Of a DNA stretch of 61,781 nucleotides, positions 1-8,246 are shown piece after piece. How positions within the stretch are numbered: the first letter of the stretch is position 1; each line of letters opens with the position of its first letter. A program made the translations under genes and the position numbers. Location: the NCBI GenBank assembly GCA_020832665.1, contig JAFIEG010000016.1, forward strand, positions 1-61,781, read 5' to 3'. The notes below the pieces were generated by a model. The model worked only from the letters and a program-made list of their open reading frames with translations, did not search any database and was not told the origin of the DNA. This DNA is from Pararhodobacter sp. Lineage in GTDB: Bacteria; Pseudomonadota; Alphaproteobacteria; Rhodobacterales; Rhodobacteraceae.

Positions 1-18
1 TAAACCAAAAACACGGGT

Positions 19-1674
19 GTGGTTCGGGCGGCCAAACCCCGGGCCTTGCGGGGGTTGTTGGGTTTTATTTGGTTGTGGGGCGCGGGGGTGCGCACCCTGA
101 TCCAGAGTGCGCTCGGCGCCGCCTCGGCCTTGGGGCCGGTCGCGTTGGATCGCCTGGACGACCGCGAGAGATGCGTCAGCGCTTTCGAGGAATTCGTTCG
201 GCGGACGGGGCTGTTCCAGTTCGCCGGGTTTGTCGAGCCGGACGGCACGATGCGCTGCAGTTCGGACGGCGAAGAGAACGATCTTTCCGGCACACCCGCC
301 TTCTGGAGCTTCATCGACGAGCCAGCACCCACCATCCTGATGAATCCCGACGGTGACGTGACCGGCCAGCCCTCGCTGGTTATCGCTCAGCCGGTCCGGG
401 ACGATGACGAATTCGAAGGCGTTCTGATTGTGGCGTTACCGCTTTACGCGCTCAACCTTGTGCGGGAGTTCGGGCAAGAGCAGGTGCCCACCAGTACCAT
501 TCTGTTCAACCGCGAAGGCGACGTGATCAGCGCGACGCCAAGCGGGCTCGATGTCGAGGACAACATACCGCGGGGAAGATCGCTTGCATCCCTGGCGTTT
601 GGTGGAAAAAGACTCATGCGCGGCCAGACCGAGAACGCCCAGACCGCCACTTTCACGATCGTGCCGCTTATTTCCGACAGGCTTTATGTTCTCGGTGTCT
701 GGGCAGAAGACGACTTGCCGACAACGGGCGCTATGGCCAATCCGCTCAACCTGGCGTTTCCCTTCCTTATGTGGCTGGCAAGCCTTGGTGTCGCATACTT
801 CGCCGTTCATCGGCTGGTTATCCGCCATATCAGAACGCTGGGTCGCCAGATGCGCCGCTTCGCGGTCGGCCAACGTGGCGGCGCACCCGAGGTTATCGAA
901 AAGGCACCTGCCGAACTTCGTGAGCTGAGTGTGACGTTTTCCAAGCTCGCGCGCATCCTGGCGCGGGACGAGGCGGAACTCGCCGCGTCACTGGAGGAGA
1001 AGACAGTTCTGCTCAAGGAGGTTCATCACCGGGTCAAGAACAACCTTCAGCTTATCGCCTCGATGATAAGCATCCAGAGCCGGCAGGTGAATGAGCCCGA
1101 GGCACGCGAGGTGCTCAAGAGCCTGCAGGACAGGGTCATGGCGCTGGCCACGATTCATCAGCGCCTCTACCAGTCCGACCGGCTTGCAGAGGTGCAAGTG
1201 GACCGCCTGCTGGACGACATCGTCAACCATCTTGCCTCGGTCAGCGCAGTGCCGGGGCGGCACACGCAGATCCGCACGGAGCTGGAACATGTCAGCCTGA
1301 AGCCCGACCAGGTCGTGCCCTTGTCACTGCTGGCCACCGAGGCCGTAACGAATGCCTTGAAATACTCAGGTTGCTCTGAAGAGGGCGGCGGGCAGATCGA
1401 TGTCCGCTTGTCCCGGGTCGGTGAAGAAGAGGTATTGTTCGAGGTCATCAACTCGGATGGCGCACCATTCCCTGAAACGGCTGCTGCTGCCGGAACGCAA
1501 CTGGGGACAAAGCTGATTCAGGCGTTTTCAGCGCAGCTCGGCGGTCATACGGAGCAGGGCCAGGTCAGGACCGCTTCGGGAACCGGCTATCGATTGGCAA
1601 CGCAGTTCCCCGTCACAGGTTTCCGGGCAGTCGAAACCCCAGACGCCCCCCCTTCGGCAAGTGGGGAAGGCTGA
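19..1674 (+). CDS. HisKA_2-type sensor histidine kinase, 5' end unreliable
   Basis: Membrane sensor kinase. An extracytoplasmic sensing region (about residues 40-240) is followed by one clear membrane helix (about 243-263), a HAMP-like linker and a dimerisation box with the phosphoacceptor motif HHRVKNNLQL (residues 336-345), typical of the HisKA_2 family. A C-terminal HATPase region follows, with an N-box around TEAVTNALKYSG. Kinases of this family often feed the PhyR general stress pathway in alphaproteobacteria; that link is only inference here. The first ~100 bases are unusually G/T-rich and the first membrane helix is poorly formed, so the true N-terminus is probably missing or corrupted at the contig edge. 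The gene ends in front of a strong terminator. Confidence 0.85.
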   Translation: MVRAAKPRALRGLLGFIWLWGAGVRTLIQSALGAASALGPVALDRLDDRERCVSAFEEFVRRTGLFQFAGFVEPDGTMRCSSDGEENDLSGTPAFWSFIDEPAPTILMNPDGDVTGQPSLVIAQPVRDDDEFEGVLIVALPLYALNLVREFGQEQVPTSTILFNREGDVISATPSGLDVEDNIPRGRSLASLAFGGKRLMRGQTENAQTATFTIVPLISDRLYVLGVWAEDDLPTTGAMANPLNLAFPFLMWLASLGVAYFAVHRLVIRHIRTLGRQMRRFAVGQRGGAPEVIEKAPAELRELSVTFSKLARILARDEAELAASLEEKTVLLKEVHHRVKNNLQLIASMISIQSRQVNEPEAREVLKSLQDRVMALATIHQRLYQSDRLAEVQVDRLLDDIVNHLASVSAVPGRHTQIRTELEHVSLKPDQVVPLSLLATEAVTNALKYSGCSEEGGGQIDVRLSRVGEEEVLFEVINSDGAPFPETAAAAGTQLGTKLIQAFSAQLGGHTEQGQVRTASGTGYRLATQFPVTGFRAVETPDAPPSASGEG

Positions 1675-1711
1675 ACGATTGTCCCCGCTCATTCCAGCCA
1701 AGGAAAGACAT

Positions 1712-1736
1712 CAGGCCCGCGCGTTGCGCGGGCCTG
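1712..1736. terminator. Perfect hairpin between convergent genes
   Basis: An 11-bp perfect stem (1712-1722 pairing with 1726-1736) with a GTT loop lies between the kinase stop at 1674 and the convergent PRC-barrel gene ending at 1769. There is no clear T-run, but the position and stem strength suit a bidirectional terminator. Confidence 0.75.
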
Positions 1737-1768
1737 TGTGAGTGGTGGCGAAATCGATCAGCTCAGGG

Positions 1769-2239
1769 TCAGCCTTCGTATTCCGGCATCGCCTCGAGCT
1801 CCTCGAGGGTCACCGCGAGAAGGATGCGAACATCGGCCTCGGTTTCGGCCTCGATGTCGAACTGCGAGCGTTCGAGCGCAACTTCCCTGGCGCCAAGCCC
1901 GAGGAAGCCGCCGATTTCAGCAACGATCTGCGCCACTCGGCCGTCGGCATCGATGATCAGATTGGCGACGGTCCCGACGACTTCCCCGTTGGGGTCATGG
2001 ATTTCGGCGCCAATCAATGCGTCGCTCGTCAGGGTCATGCCAGCGGCGAACGATCCATCGGATTGCGCTTCAACGCCGGTATCGAGTGTGGTTTCAGCGT
2101 CGGCATTCACATCTGTATCGACATCGACACTCATCTGAGCATCAGCACCTGCGCCGGCATCGACATCGGCGTTGATCTGCGCGAAAGCCGGCGCTGCGAT
2201 CAGTGCGAGCACTGCAGTTGTTGAAAAAATGTGTTTCAT
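1769..2239 (-). CDS. Exported PRC-barrel domain protein
   Basis: 156 aa. It starts with a Sec signal peptide (MKHIFSTTAVLALIAAPAFA), followed by an acidic Asp/Ala/Thr-rich linker (about 21-70) and a PRC-barrel domain (about 72-150) with the hallmark GGFLGLGAREV. PRC-barrel proteins of this type are small periplasmic or envelope proteins; their biochemical role is not established. Two more proteins with the same GGFLG(L/M/I)G signature occur in this window (51561-51923 and 52049-53041), and all three have an EcfG-like promoter, suggesting a stress-induced family. A purine-rich ribosome-binding site (AAAGGAG) lies just before the ATG. Confidence 0.85.
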   Translation of the reverse strand: MKHIFSTTAVLALIAAPAFAQINADVDAGAGADAQMSVDVDTDVNADAETTLDTGVEAQSDGSFAAGMTLTSDALIGAEIHDPNGEVVGTVANLIIDADGRVAQIVAEIGGFLGLGAREVALERSQFDIEAETEADVRILLAVTLEELEAMPEYEG

Positions 2240-2286
2240 TCCGATAGCTCCTTTCGTTTCAGCCTTTCATCAGGGCTGCACAATAA

Positions 2287-2311
2287 AACGCAGACATAGA
2301 ATTGAAGTTCC
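2287..2311 (-). promoter_or_regulatory. EcfG-type stress promoter, GGAAC-N17-GTT
   Basis: On the minus strand GGAAC (2311-2307) is followed by exactly 17 bases and then GTT (2289-2287), preceded by C to give the CGTT -10 core. This is the consensus for the alphaproteobacterial general stress sigma factor EcfG. It lies about 50 bases upstream of the PRC-barrel start at 2239. Confidence 0.7.
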
Positions 2312-2782
2312 TGAAGCCGGTCATGATTTATTTTTAGTAATCCATGGAACCAATAGCTCAATGGTGCGTTTTGGAGAACCCGCCAGCAAATATGTTGCCA
2401 TTTCATCAGAGCATTGCTTGAAGGTTGCTTTATTTACTGTTTCAGAATTGATGTGCCTTTACATAAGCTATTTCAGGCCGCCATGGCTTGCATGATTCCG
2501 GGTATTACTTGATACGATCTGTTTCTTGGGTCAGAGCTTTTGAACTGGGTGGTGAAATATGAATTTCACCCTGCGTATTGAACATGCCGCTTGTAGTTTC
2601 AGATCAACCGAGGAGCGAGAAATTTATTCGTTCGGGCACGAATCCAGTTTTCTTATTCGACAAACGGAACCTGTCCAATGCCTGCATCGCGGTCGTCTTC
2701 CTGGCCTCGGTGCTCTTGATTTGCTTGGTTGTCCGAGAAGCGAAAACCGGTTTCCGCTATTTCGCGACATGCTCCAGAACCG
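2312..2782. other. AT-richer intergenic region
   Basis: About 470 bases, noticeably richer in A/T than the neighbours, between the PRC-barrel promoter and the end of the TRAP permease. I see no convincing gene. A short inverted repeat (ATTCGT...ACGAAT) lies near 2627-2644. A palindromic segment near the right edge is listed separately. Confidence 0.5.
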
Positions 2783-2784
2783 CT
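2732..2784. repeat. Possible RIME-like palindromic intergenic element
   Basis: This segment contains the palindrome AAACCGGTTT flanked by GCGAAA...TTTCGC and the string GACATGCTCCAGA. From memory this resembles the mosaic palindromic elements scattered between genes in Rhizobiales genomes. It abuts the stop codon of the TRAP large permease. One copy only is seen here, so the assignment is tentative. Confidence 0.3.
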
Positions 2785-4270
2785 ATCTGGCCAAGCTCGC
2801 GCCTGGCAGCCAGGTCACGATACCGGGTACGAAGATCAGCAGTATCAGCACAGCAAGTGCGGTAAGCGCAAAAGGCGCCACGCCCTTGAATACAGTGGTC
2901 AGCGAAATCGGCGTGCCGAGATTGGCTTGCGGATCGGATGCAATGCGATGGACGATGAAGGTGAGTATGCCAAGCGGTGGGGTCAACAGGCCCACCTCTG
3001 CCATGACCACCAGAAAAACCCCGAACCACAAGGGATCAACCCCCACCGTGCGCAGCGGAATCAACAGCACGGGAATGGTCAGCAGCATCATGGCGAGCGT
3101 GTCCATGAACATGCCGAGGATCAGATAGACCAGGATCAGGATCAGGAGCAGCTCGACCCGGCCAAGCCCAAGGTCGAGAATCCCCGATGCCAGCATATTG
3201 GGAACCTGGCTTAGCGCCATGACCCTGGCCAGGGCCGCGACGCCGATGATGAGCAGAAAGATGGAAGCGGTTCCCTGCAGTGTGCCGATCACCGAAACGC
3301 GCAGCATCTCGACGATCTCGGCCATGGACGCGCCCTGGCGTATCTGGTGCGCGACACCGAAAACCAGGGCCGCGAGCATGCCGAAGACACCGGCCTCGGT
3401 CGCGGTGAAGATGCCGGCGAAAAGCCCGCCTATGACCAGCAACACCACACAGGCAACCGGCAGGATACCCGCGAGCGACTGCCAGCGCATGCGCCAGGTG
3501 ATCGCTCGCATGTCGATGCGCGGGGCCACTTCAGGGCGTATCATGGCATAGACAATGATCATGGCAGCGAATGCAAAGGCCAGAATCAGCCCCGGTACGA
3601 CACCGGCCAGAAGCTGCTGGCCCACCGGCACCGACGCCGCCCCGGCATAGATGACCAGCAGCAAGCTTGGCGGGATGATCTGACCCAGAGTTCCGGCCGC
3701 GGCGACGCTTCCGACAGCCAGTTGCGGATGATAGCCCGAGCGCAGCATTTCTGGAATTGACACCCGGCCCAGGGCATAGGTGATGCCGATGGTGCTGCCG
3801 CTGCTGGCGGCGAGCGTGGCGCCGGCGAAGTTGGTGGATACGGCAAGGCCGCCCGGCAACCAGCCCAGCCAGCGGCGCGCGGTTTCAAAGGCGCTCGCCG
3901 TCAACCCCGAGCGCCACAAAAGCATCCCCATCAGGATGAACATCGGGATCACGCTGTAAGACCAGGACGCCGTTGAATCATAGGCCACGGATTTCAAGGT
4001 CGACGTAACCACGCGCCCGCCGCTGATCGCCCACAACCCGACGACCGCCGCGCCCAGCATGGCCACGCCCACCGGAATGCCCATCAGAAGCAGCACGATA
4101 CTGAGTGCGATCACCAGCAGCCCGACGCTTTGGCGGGAAAGGTCCATGAACAGCATCGCGGAAAACGCCGCCACAGCCACAGCCAGCCCGAAAAAAAGGA
4201 AACTCACGGCAATACGGCTGCCGTCTTGCGCAGGCAGAGTGCCGGTTTCCTTTTCAGGGTGTTCGTTCAT
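2783..4270 (-). CDS. dctM: TRAP transporter large permease (DctM family)
   Basis: 495 aa, a normal to slightly long size for DctM/SiaM large subunits. It has 12 or more hydrophobic segments, including a glycine/proline-rich membrane motif (PVGVAMLGAAVVGLW) and a later ATEAGVFG segment typical of the family. It forms the Na+/H+-coupled translocation channel that takes solute from the periplasmic DctP protein. The upstream small permease ends 25 bases before its start, and dctP precedes both, so this is a dctPQM operon. An N-terminal extension of about 25 polar residues precedes the first membrane segment. The substrate is unknown; context suggests an organic acid destined for CoA ligation. Confidence 0.92.
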   Translation of the reverse strand: MNEHPEKETGTLPAQDGSRIAVSFLFFGLAVAVAAFSAMLFMDLSRQSVGLLVIALSIVLLLMGIPVGVAMLGAAVVGLWAISGGRVVTSTLKSVAYDSTASWSYSVIPMFILMGMLLWRSGLTASAFETARRWLGWLPGGLAVSTNFAGATLAASSGSTIGITYALGRVSIPEMLRSGYHPQLAVGSVAAAGTLGQIIPPSLLLVIYAGAASVPVGQQLLAGVVPGLILAFAFAAMIIVYAMIRPEVAPRIDMRAITWRMRWQSLAGILPVACVVLLVIGGLFAGIFTATEAGVFGMLAALVFGVAHQIRQGASMAEIVEMLRVSVIGTLQGTASIFLLIIGVAALARVMALSQVPNMLASGILDLGLGRVELLLILILVYLILGMFMDTLAMMLLTIPVLLIPLRTVGVDPLWFGVFLVVMAEVGLLTPPLGILTFIVHRIASDPQANLGTPISLTTVFKGVAPFALTALAVLILLIFVPGIVTWLPGASLAR

Positions 4271-4295
4271 GAGGCGGTCATTCCGTATCGGGGCA

Positions 4296-4838
4296 TCACT
4301 GCTTCAGCGGAAGGCCGGCAAAGCAGCGATAGCTGGTTGCGGCCACCTGCAACGCCAAAAGGCCAACGCCGATTACAGCAGCAAATGTGAAAGGCCAGAT
4401 CATGACAGGTGGTCGTGAGGGCGTGGTCTTGCCGATCGATGATGCGTAAAGCGCTTCTTGCAGCGCATACCACGCCAGGACGCAGAGCAGGCCAAAGGCC
4501 AGAAGCGCAAAACTTCCCTCGACGATCTGACGCAAGCGCAACGGCAGCGCGTCCAGCAGCATCGTGACCTTGATATGTTCCTGCGTGCGCTCGGTATAGC
4601 CCAGCGACAGCAGCGTGATCATCGGCATCCACCAATAGGCCGTCATCTCCAGCGTCCCGCTCAGTGGCCTTCGAAACATGGATCGACCGAGAACATCGAC
4701 GAACACATTGGCCACCAGCAGGACAAGAGCGAGCGCGGCGAATATCGCCACGAAGCCGCTCAGCCGATCGATCGTCTTGAGTATCACGGTATCAAGTCGT
4801 GGCGGGGGTACCGAATTGGGGTCAGTGGTCCCTTGCAT
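4296..4838 (-). CDS. dctQ: TRAP transporter small permease (DctQ family)
   Basis: 180 aa with four hydrophobic segments, fitting DctQ proteins that partner with DctM. I chose the ATG at 4838 because GGAG lies 6 bases upstream. A longer reading from 4910 would start inside the intercistronic hairpin at 4882-4906 and has no ribosome-binding site. It lies between dctP and dctM in the usual order. Confidence 0.88.
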   Translation of the reverse strand: MQGTTDPNSVPPPRLDTVILKTIDRLSGFVAIFAALALVLLVANVFVDVLGRSMFRRPLSGTLEMTAYWWMPMITLLSLGYTERTQEHIKVTMLLDALPLRLRQIVEGSFALLAFGLLCVLAWYALQEALYASSIGKTTPSRPPVMIWPFTFAAVIGVGLLALQVAATSYRCFAGLPLKQ

Positions 4839-4881
4839 CTGGGGCTCCGCTCGCCGGTGACAGCATCCATCGAGGATGTTG

Positions 4882-4906
4882 CCCGCCCGCAATAAGTGCG
4901 GGCGGG
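4882..4906 (-). terminator. Intercistronic stem-loop after dctP
   Basis: A perfect 10-bp GC-rich stem (4882-4891 with 4897-4906) with a 5-base loop lies immediately after the dctP stop (4914) and before dctQ. There is no T-run, so it may act as a partial terminator or as a 3'-end stabiliser that keeps binding-protein mRNA more abundant than permease mRNA. Confidence 0.7.
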
Positions 4907-4913
4907 TCATTGA

Positions 4914-6137
4914 TCAAGGCAGCAGGTTTGGAGTGACTTCCTGGTTGAACCGCTCGAAGAAGCCGGAAAGATCGACATCGCGCAGGCCGGCGAAGGCCTC
5001 GATGATGGCTTCCGGTGTGCGGTCGGCAACGGGGTAGCCCTGCTCTTCCAATACGCCTGTCCAGTAGGCGATCCGCTCAAGATAGGTGTCGATCACCGCC
5101 TGGGGGTCATCGACCGCCGCCGGGGCCGATTGCGCCAGCGCCTGCACCGCCTCGGCCCGCTGCGCGGCGGCGACGGGTTCAAGCTCTGAAACGTCATTCA
5201 CGCGGACCTCTTCGCCCGCAGCGATCAGATCACCTGCACGCGCTTCAATCTCGAGATACCCTTGCCAGATATTGTAGGCCGCGCGCACCGATTCCTCGAC
5301 CATGAAGGTCTGCAGTTCCACCGGGAAACTGTTCCAGGTGTCCATGTTCATGACCCAGGTGGACGATTGCAGCTGCGCAAGGGTTACCGGCACATATTCC
5401 GGCGCGACATCCTTGAGGATGAGGCCATCTGCATACTGGTTGGGGTTGATCACCATGCATTCGAACACGCCGCGCTGAAGCCCCTCATAGGCTTCGTTCC
5501 AGGCAATGCTGACCGGGGTCATGCCCAGCGCCTCGACGGTGTCCGACCAGACGGCGCCGATGGCGCGCGCACGCAGGCCGCGCGCGTCGTCCAGCGAATT
5601 GATGGGGCGATTGCAAAGAAGGTTGTAGGCCGGGGTCGACGTACCCTGCATCACCACGAGGTTGTGGCGGGCATACTCTTCGGTCACGGGCTCCAGCGTC
5701 AGAATGGTTTCCAGCGCAGCGGCCCCGCCGGCCGCGACATCATGCACCGTCGAGCCGCTGAGCGCACCGCCCAGCCCGAACAGCCACGAGCCGACCGGCA
5801 GCTCCTGGGGAAAGTAGGACGGGATGATCAGCCCGATATCGGCCACGCCATCGCCTACCCCGCGCAACGAATCCATGGCGTTGAGAAGCGAAGATGACCA
5901 GTAGTTTTCAAACGTGATCCTGCCATCGGTGAATTCGGTGACCGCCTCCTGCCAGACGACCATGGCGCGCCCGAAATTGGCGGTCTGATCGCCCGAGAAA
6001 TCGGCAAGGCGCAATACGCGCGGTTCCAGATCTTCGAGCCAGGCCTGTTCGGCCTGCGCAGCGCTGCCGGTTGCCAGAAAACCGGCCGCCGCAATGGTCG
6101 AGGCCGCAAGGCCTGCAAGGATTCCTGTGTGCTTCAT
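4914..6137 (-). CDS. dctP: TRAP transporter periplasmic substrate-binding protein (DctP family)
   Basis: 407 aa. The start at 6137 has a strong site (GGGAGGGAAGC) directly upstream; it gives a signal peptide (about residues 1-30, ending GSAAQAEQ). The mature part has family features, including the ligand-arginine region GLRARAIGAVWSDTVEALG and the W-x-E-A-Y stretch. It binds the substrate in the periplasm and delivers it to DctQM. DctP proteins usually take carboxylates. The neighbouring acyl-CoA ligase, acyl-CoA dehydrogenases and hydratase suggest an organic acid, but nothing in the sequence fixes which one. Confidence 0.92.
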   Translation of the reverse strand: MKHTGILAGLAASTIAAAGFLATGSAAQAEQAWLEDLEPRVLRLADFSGDQTANFGRAMVVWQEAVTEFTDGRITFENYWSSSLLNAMDSLRGVGDGVADIGLIIPSYFPQELPVGSWLFGLGGALSGSTVHDVAAGGAAALETILTLEPVTEEYARHNLVVMQGTSTPAYNLLCNRPINSLDDARGLRARAIGAVWSDTVEALGMTPVSIAWNEAYEGLQRGVFECMVINPNQYADGLILKDVAPEYVPVTLAQLQSSTWVMNMDTWNSFPVELQTFMVEESVRAAYNIWQGYLEIEARAGDLIAAGEEVRVNDVSELEPVAAAQRAEAVQALAQSAPAAVDDPQAVIDTYLERIAYWTGVLEEQGYPVADRTPEAIIEAFAGLRDVDLSGFFERFNQEVTPNLLP

Positions 6138-6266
6138 GCTTCCCTCCCAAACCGGATCTTCCGGTGGTTTTCCTGCCTTCGCCAGATTCTGGCCCAGCGC
6201 GCAAGACGCTAGCATATCCTGCTTTGTGGGCCAATACGGAACAATGCATGGGCACGGCTAAGAAAG

Positions 6267-6299
6267 TCCAAAATATTGATAATACATGATTATTTTGGA
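6267..6299. promoter_or_regulatory. Nested dyad upstream of dctP
   Basis: A 9-bp inverted repeat TCCAAAATA...TATTTTGGA (6267-6275 and 6291-6299) encloses a second short repeat (ATAAT...ATTAT). It is about 130 bases upstream of the dctP start in an AT-rich promoter region. CCAAAATAT recurs at 17769-17777, upstream of the acyl-CoA dehydrogenase operon. It could be a regulator site. Confidence 0.45.
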
Positions 6300-6369
6300 T
6301 TATGAGAGGTGTTTTGGTGATGATTTTCCCTGAATCGGCGGCATATGACGCCAGAAATTCACATTGCTA

Positions 6370-6384
6370 TCCCACATATTGGTA
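6370..6384. promoter_or_regulatory. Candidate IclR operator, copy 1
   Basis: TCCCACATATTGGTA. It shares the partly palindromic pattern yCAy-ATA-wTGr with copies at 8221-8235 and 17846-17860. It lies in the gap between the ThDP enzyme gene and dctP, upstream of dctP. Confidence 0.45.
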
Positions 6385-6402
6385 ATATCGCAGCCTGATG
6401 GG

Positions 6403-8025
6403 CTACCACATCGCCACCTCATCGGGGTCCAGCTTGATTGTCACAAGCAACGGCCGACTCCGATCGCGCGCGGCCAGGCTCTCAGGAAGCGCGGCAAGAT
6501 CCTGCGACGAACGCACAGTGATGCCGTCACCACCCAAAGCCTTGGCGACATCCGCGAATTCGGGCCAGTCGAACAGGCTTATCCCCGGGTCGATCTGCTT
6601 CTCGCGCAGCTGGATGTGCTCGGCACCATAGCTTCCGTCATCGAAAACGACTGCGATGATATCCATGCGCTCGCGAACAGCGGTGTTGAACTCACTCAGA
6701 TTGCCCAGCATGAAGCCGCCATCACCGCAAAGCATCACTGTCGTGCGGCCCGGATTGACCGCCGCCGCGCCGATTGCCGAGGCCATTCCCAGGCCAATCG
6801 CGCCGAAGCTGGCACTGGTCACCAGATCGATCGGATCCTGGGTGGAAAAGCTGGCGTAGCTGCGCACCATCCAGCGCCCCGCATCGGTGACGAGAACCTT
6901 GTCCTTGGGCAGGATCGACTCGAGTTGCTCGAGCGTGGTCAGAAAATCCACCGTGCCGCTGCGGTTGCGCGCGTGTCTGGCGGGAAAAGGCGCGTCGAGG
7001 CCCTGAGCGGGCAAGTCACGGGTGAAGCCAGAAGGCGCGATCTCGGCTTCATCCAGCCAGAACATCAGGGTTTCGGCTACATCGTGGCAGCGGCCCAGGA
7101 TTGGCACGTCGGCGGCGGCGCCACGCCCCAGATCGCAGGCCCGGTCCGCCACCTGGATCACGCGCTTTCCCCTGACGAACACACCCTCTGCGGTGGTGTG
7201 AAAATTCAACCCGGCACCGAAGGCGATGATGCAGTCGGACGTCGCGATGGCTTCGGCCGCCTGCGGCGTGCTAACGGTGCCGAACACGCCCAGAACGTGA
7301 TCCTCGCCCCGAAACAGCGACTTCGCGCGCATCGTGGTTGCGAGCGGGGCCTCGATCCGGCGCGCAAGCCGCAATAGCGCATCGCGGGTCACCGGGTCGA
7401 TTGCGCCGCGCCCGGCCAGAACGACCGGGCGTCGCGCGGCAGCGATGATCCCGACCGCCTGGTCGAGGGGGGCACCCTCGAGCACGGTTTTCGGAAAGGG
7501 CGGCACCGACCAGGGCTCGGGAGTGTATTCGACATCGCGCCAAAGCAGATCGGCCGGCATGTTGAAGACAACCGGGCGACGCCCTGACACCGCGCGCCGC
7601 GCGGCACGGGCAAGGTCGGCCAGCGCCGTTTCGGGGGTGTGCAGCATCTCGAACCCGGCACCCGAGGCCAGAACTACCGCGCGCTGGTCGATGTTTTGCA
7701 AATTCTCGCGGTCGCCGGCGCGCGTGTCGCCACAAAGCAGCACCACCGCAGTGTTCGAGCGCACCCCCTCTGCCAGCGCCGTAACGCAATTCGTCAGCGC
7801 CGGGCCATGCGTGACCGTTGCAAGGCCAAGTTCGCCCGACGCCATCGCCGCGCCAATCGCCATCAGTGTCGCACCGTTCTCGTTCGCGGCGGCGATGTAT
7901 CGACCGCCATGCTGGCGGATCAGTGCGTGGACCATGTAGGCGTTCGCATCGCCCACCACGCCGAAGAGCGGTGTGCCGGACTGCTCGGCCAGCATACGCG
8001 CGATTGCTTCATTGAGCTTCATCAT
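6403..8025 (-). CDS. Thiamine diphosphate-dependent enzyme (acetolactate synthase-like)
   Basis: 540 aa with the three-domain layout of the POX/acetolactate synthase superfamily. The N-terminal PYR domain has the catalytic Glu in AANENGATL (about residue 47). A central domain follows, then a C-terminal PP domain with the ThDP motif GDGGFMLGNLSEFN...FDDGSYG. The usual Asn near the end of that motif is replaced by Asp-Asp. The ATG at 8025 is preceded by GGGGGAC; an ATG directly follows at 8022. The family includes synthases, decarboxylases and C-C lyases, so the reaction cannot be fixed. It lies upstream of dctP on the same strand and divergent from the acyl-CoA dehydrogenase operon, which suggests a part in the same pathway. 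Confidence 0.85.
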   Translation of the reverse strand: MMKLNEAIARMLAEQSGTPLFGVVGDANAYMVHALIRQHGGRYIAAANENGATLMAIGAAMASGELGLATVTHGPALTNCVTALAEGVRSNTAVVLLCGDTRAGDRENLQNIDQRAVVLASGAGFEMLHTPETALADLARAARRAVSGRRPVVFNMPADLLWRDVEYTPEPWSVPPFPKTVLEGAPLDQAVGIIAAARRPVVLAGRGAIDPVTRDALLRLARRIEAPLATTMRAKSLFRGEDHVLGVFGTVSTPQAAEAIATSDCIIAFGAGLNFHTTAEGVFVRGKRVIQVADRACDLGRGAAADVPILGRCHDVAETLMFWLDEAEIAPSGFTRDLPAQGLDAPFPARHARNRSGTVDFLTTLEQLESILPKDKVLVTDAGRWMVRSYASFSTQDPIDLVTSASFGAIGLGMASAIGAAAVNPGRTTVMLCGDGGFMLGNLSEFNTAVRERMDIIAVVFDDGSYGAEHIQLREKQIDPGISLFDWPEFADVAKALGGDGITVRSSQDLAALPESLAARDRSRPLLVTIKLDPDEVAMW

Positions 8026-8246
8026 GTCCCCCGATTGATTGACGCCGCCGCCAAACAGCATCCATATTGTGAGAAACTAAGCAAACCATCATTGGCCCAG
8101 CGCCCCGCCACATTCTGAAGTCCATACAGGAATTCAACAGAAATATTGAAATCAAATGGTTCTTGCTTGACAATTCCCCTGCCGGAAAGCAGTTTTTCCA
8201 CAAAGGGCGGCGAGCCATAATCCCACATAATGGCAAAGGATGAGCG
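8026..8246. promoter_or_regulatory. Divergent promoter region
   Basis: A 221-base AT-richer gap between the divergent ThDP enzyme and acyl-CoA dehydrogenase genes. It contains a TTGACA hexamer at 8166-8171, a TTCAA...TTGAA inverted repeat around 8132-8149, and the candidate operator listed at 8221-8235. No convincing -10 box at standard spacing was found. Confidence 0.5.
8221..8235. promoter_or_regulatory. Candidate IclR operator, copy 2
   Basis: TCCCACATAATGGCA, with arms CCA-ATA-TGG. It begins 26 bases before the ATG of the divergent acyl-CoA dehydrogenase gene at 8247, a place where a bound repressor would block transcription. Confidence 0.5.

Noticed and set aside
1742-2224. Open frame antisense to the PRC-barrel gene
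   Set aside because: Mirror of a repetitive Asp/Ala-rich gene; the minus strand has the signal peptide, ribosome-binding site and family domain.
2578-2865. Possible small membrane protein with one hydrophobic segment
   Set aside because: TTG start without a ribosome-binding site, runs into the antisense of the TRAP permease, and lies over a palindromic segment.
8166-8194. Sigma-70 promoter starting at TTGACA
   Set aside because: No acceptable -10 box at 16-18 bases; kept only as a note in the divergent region.
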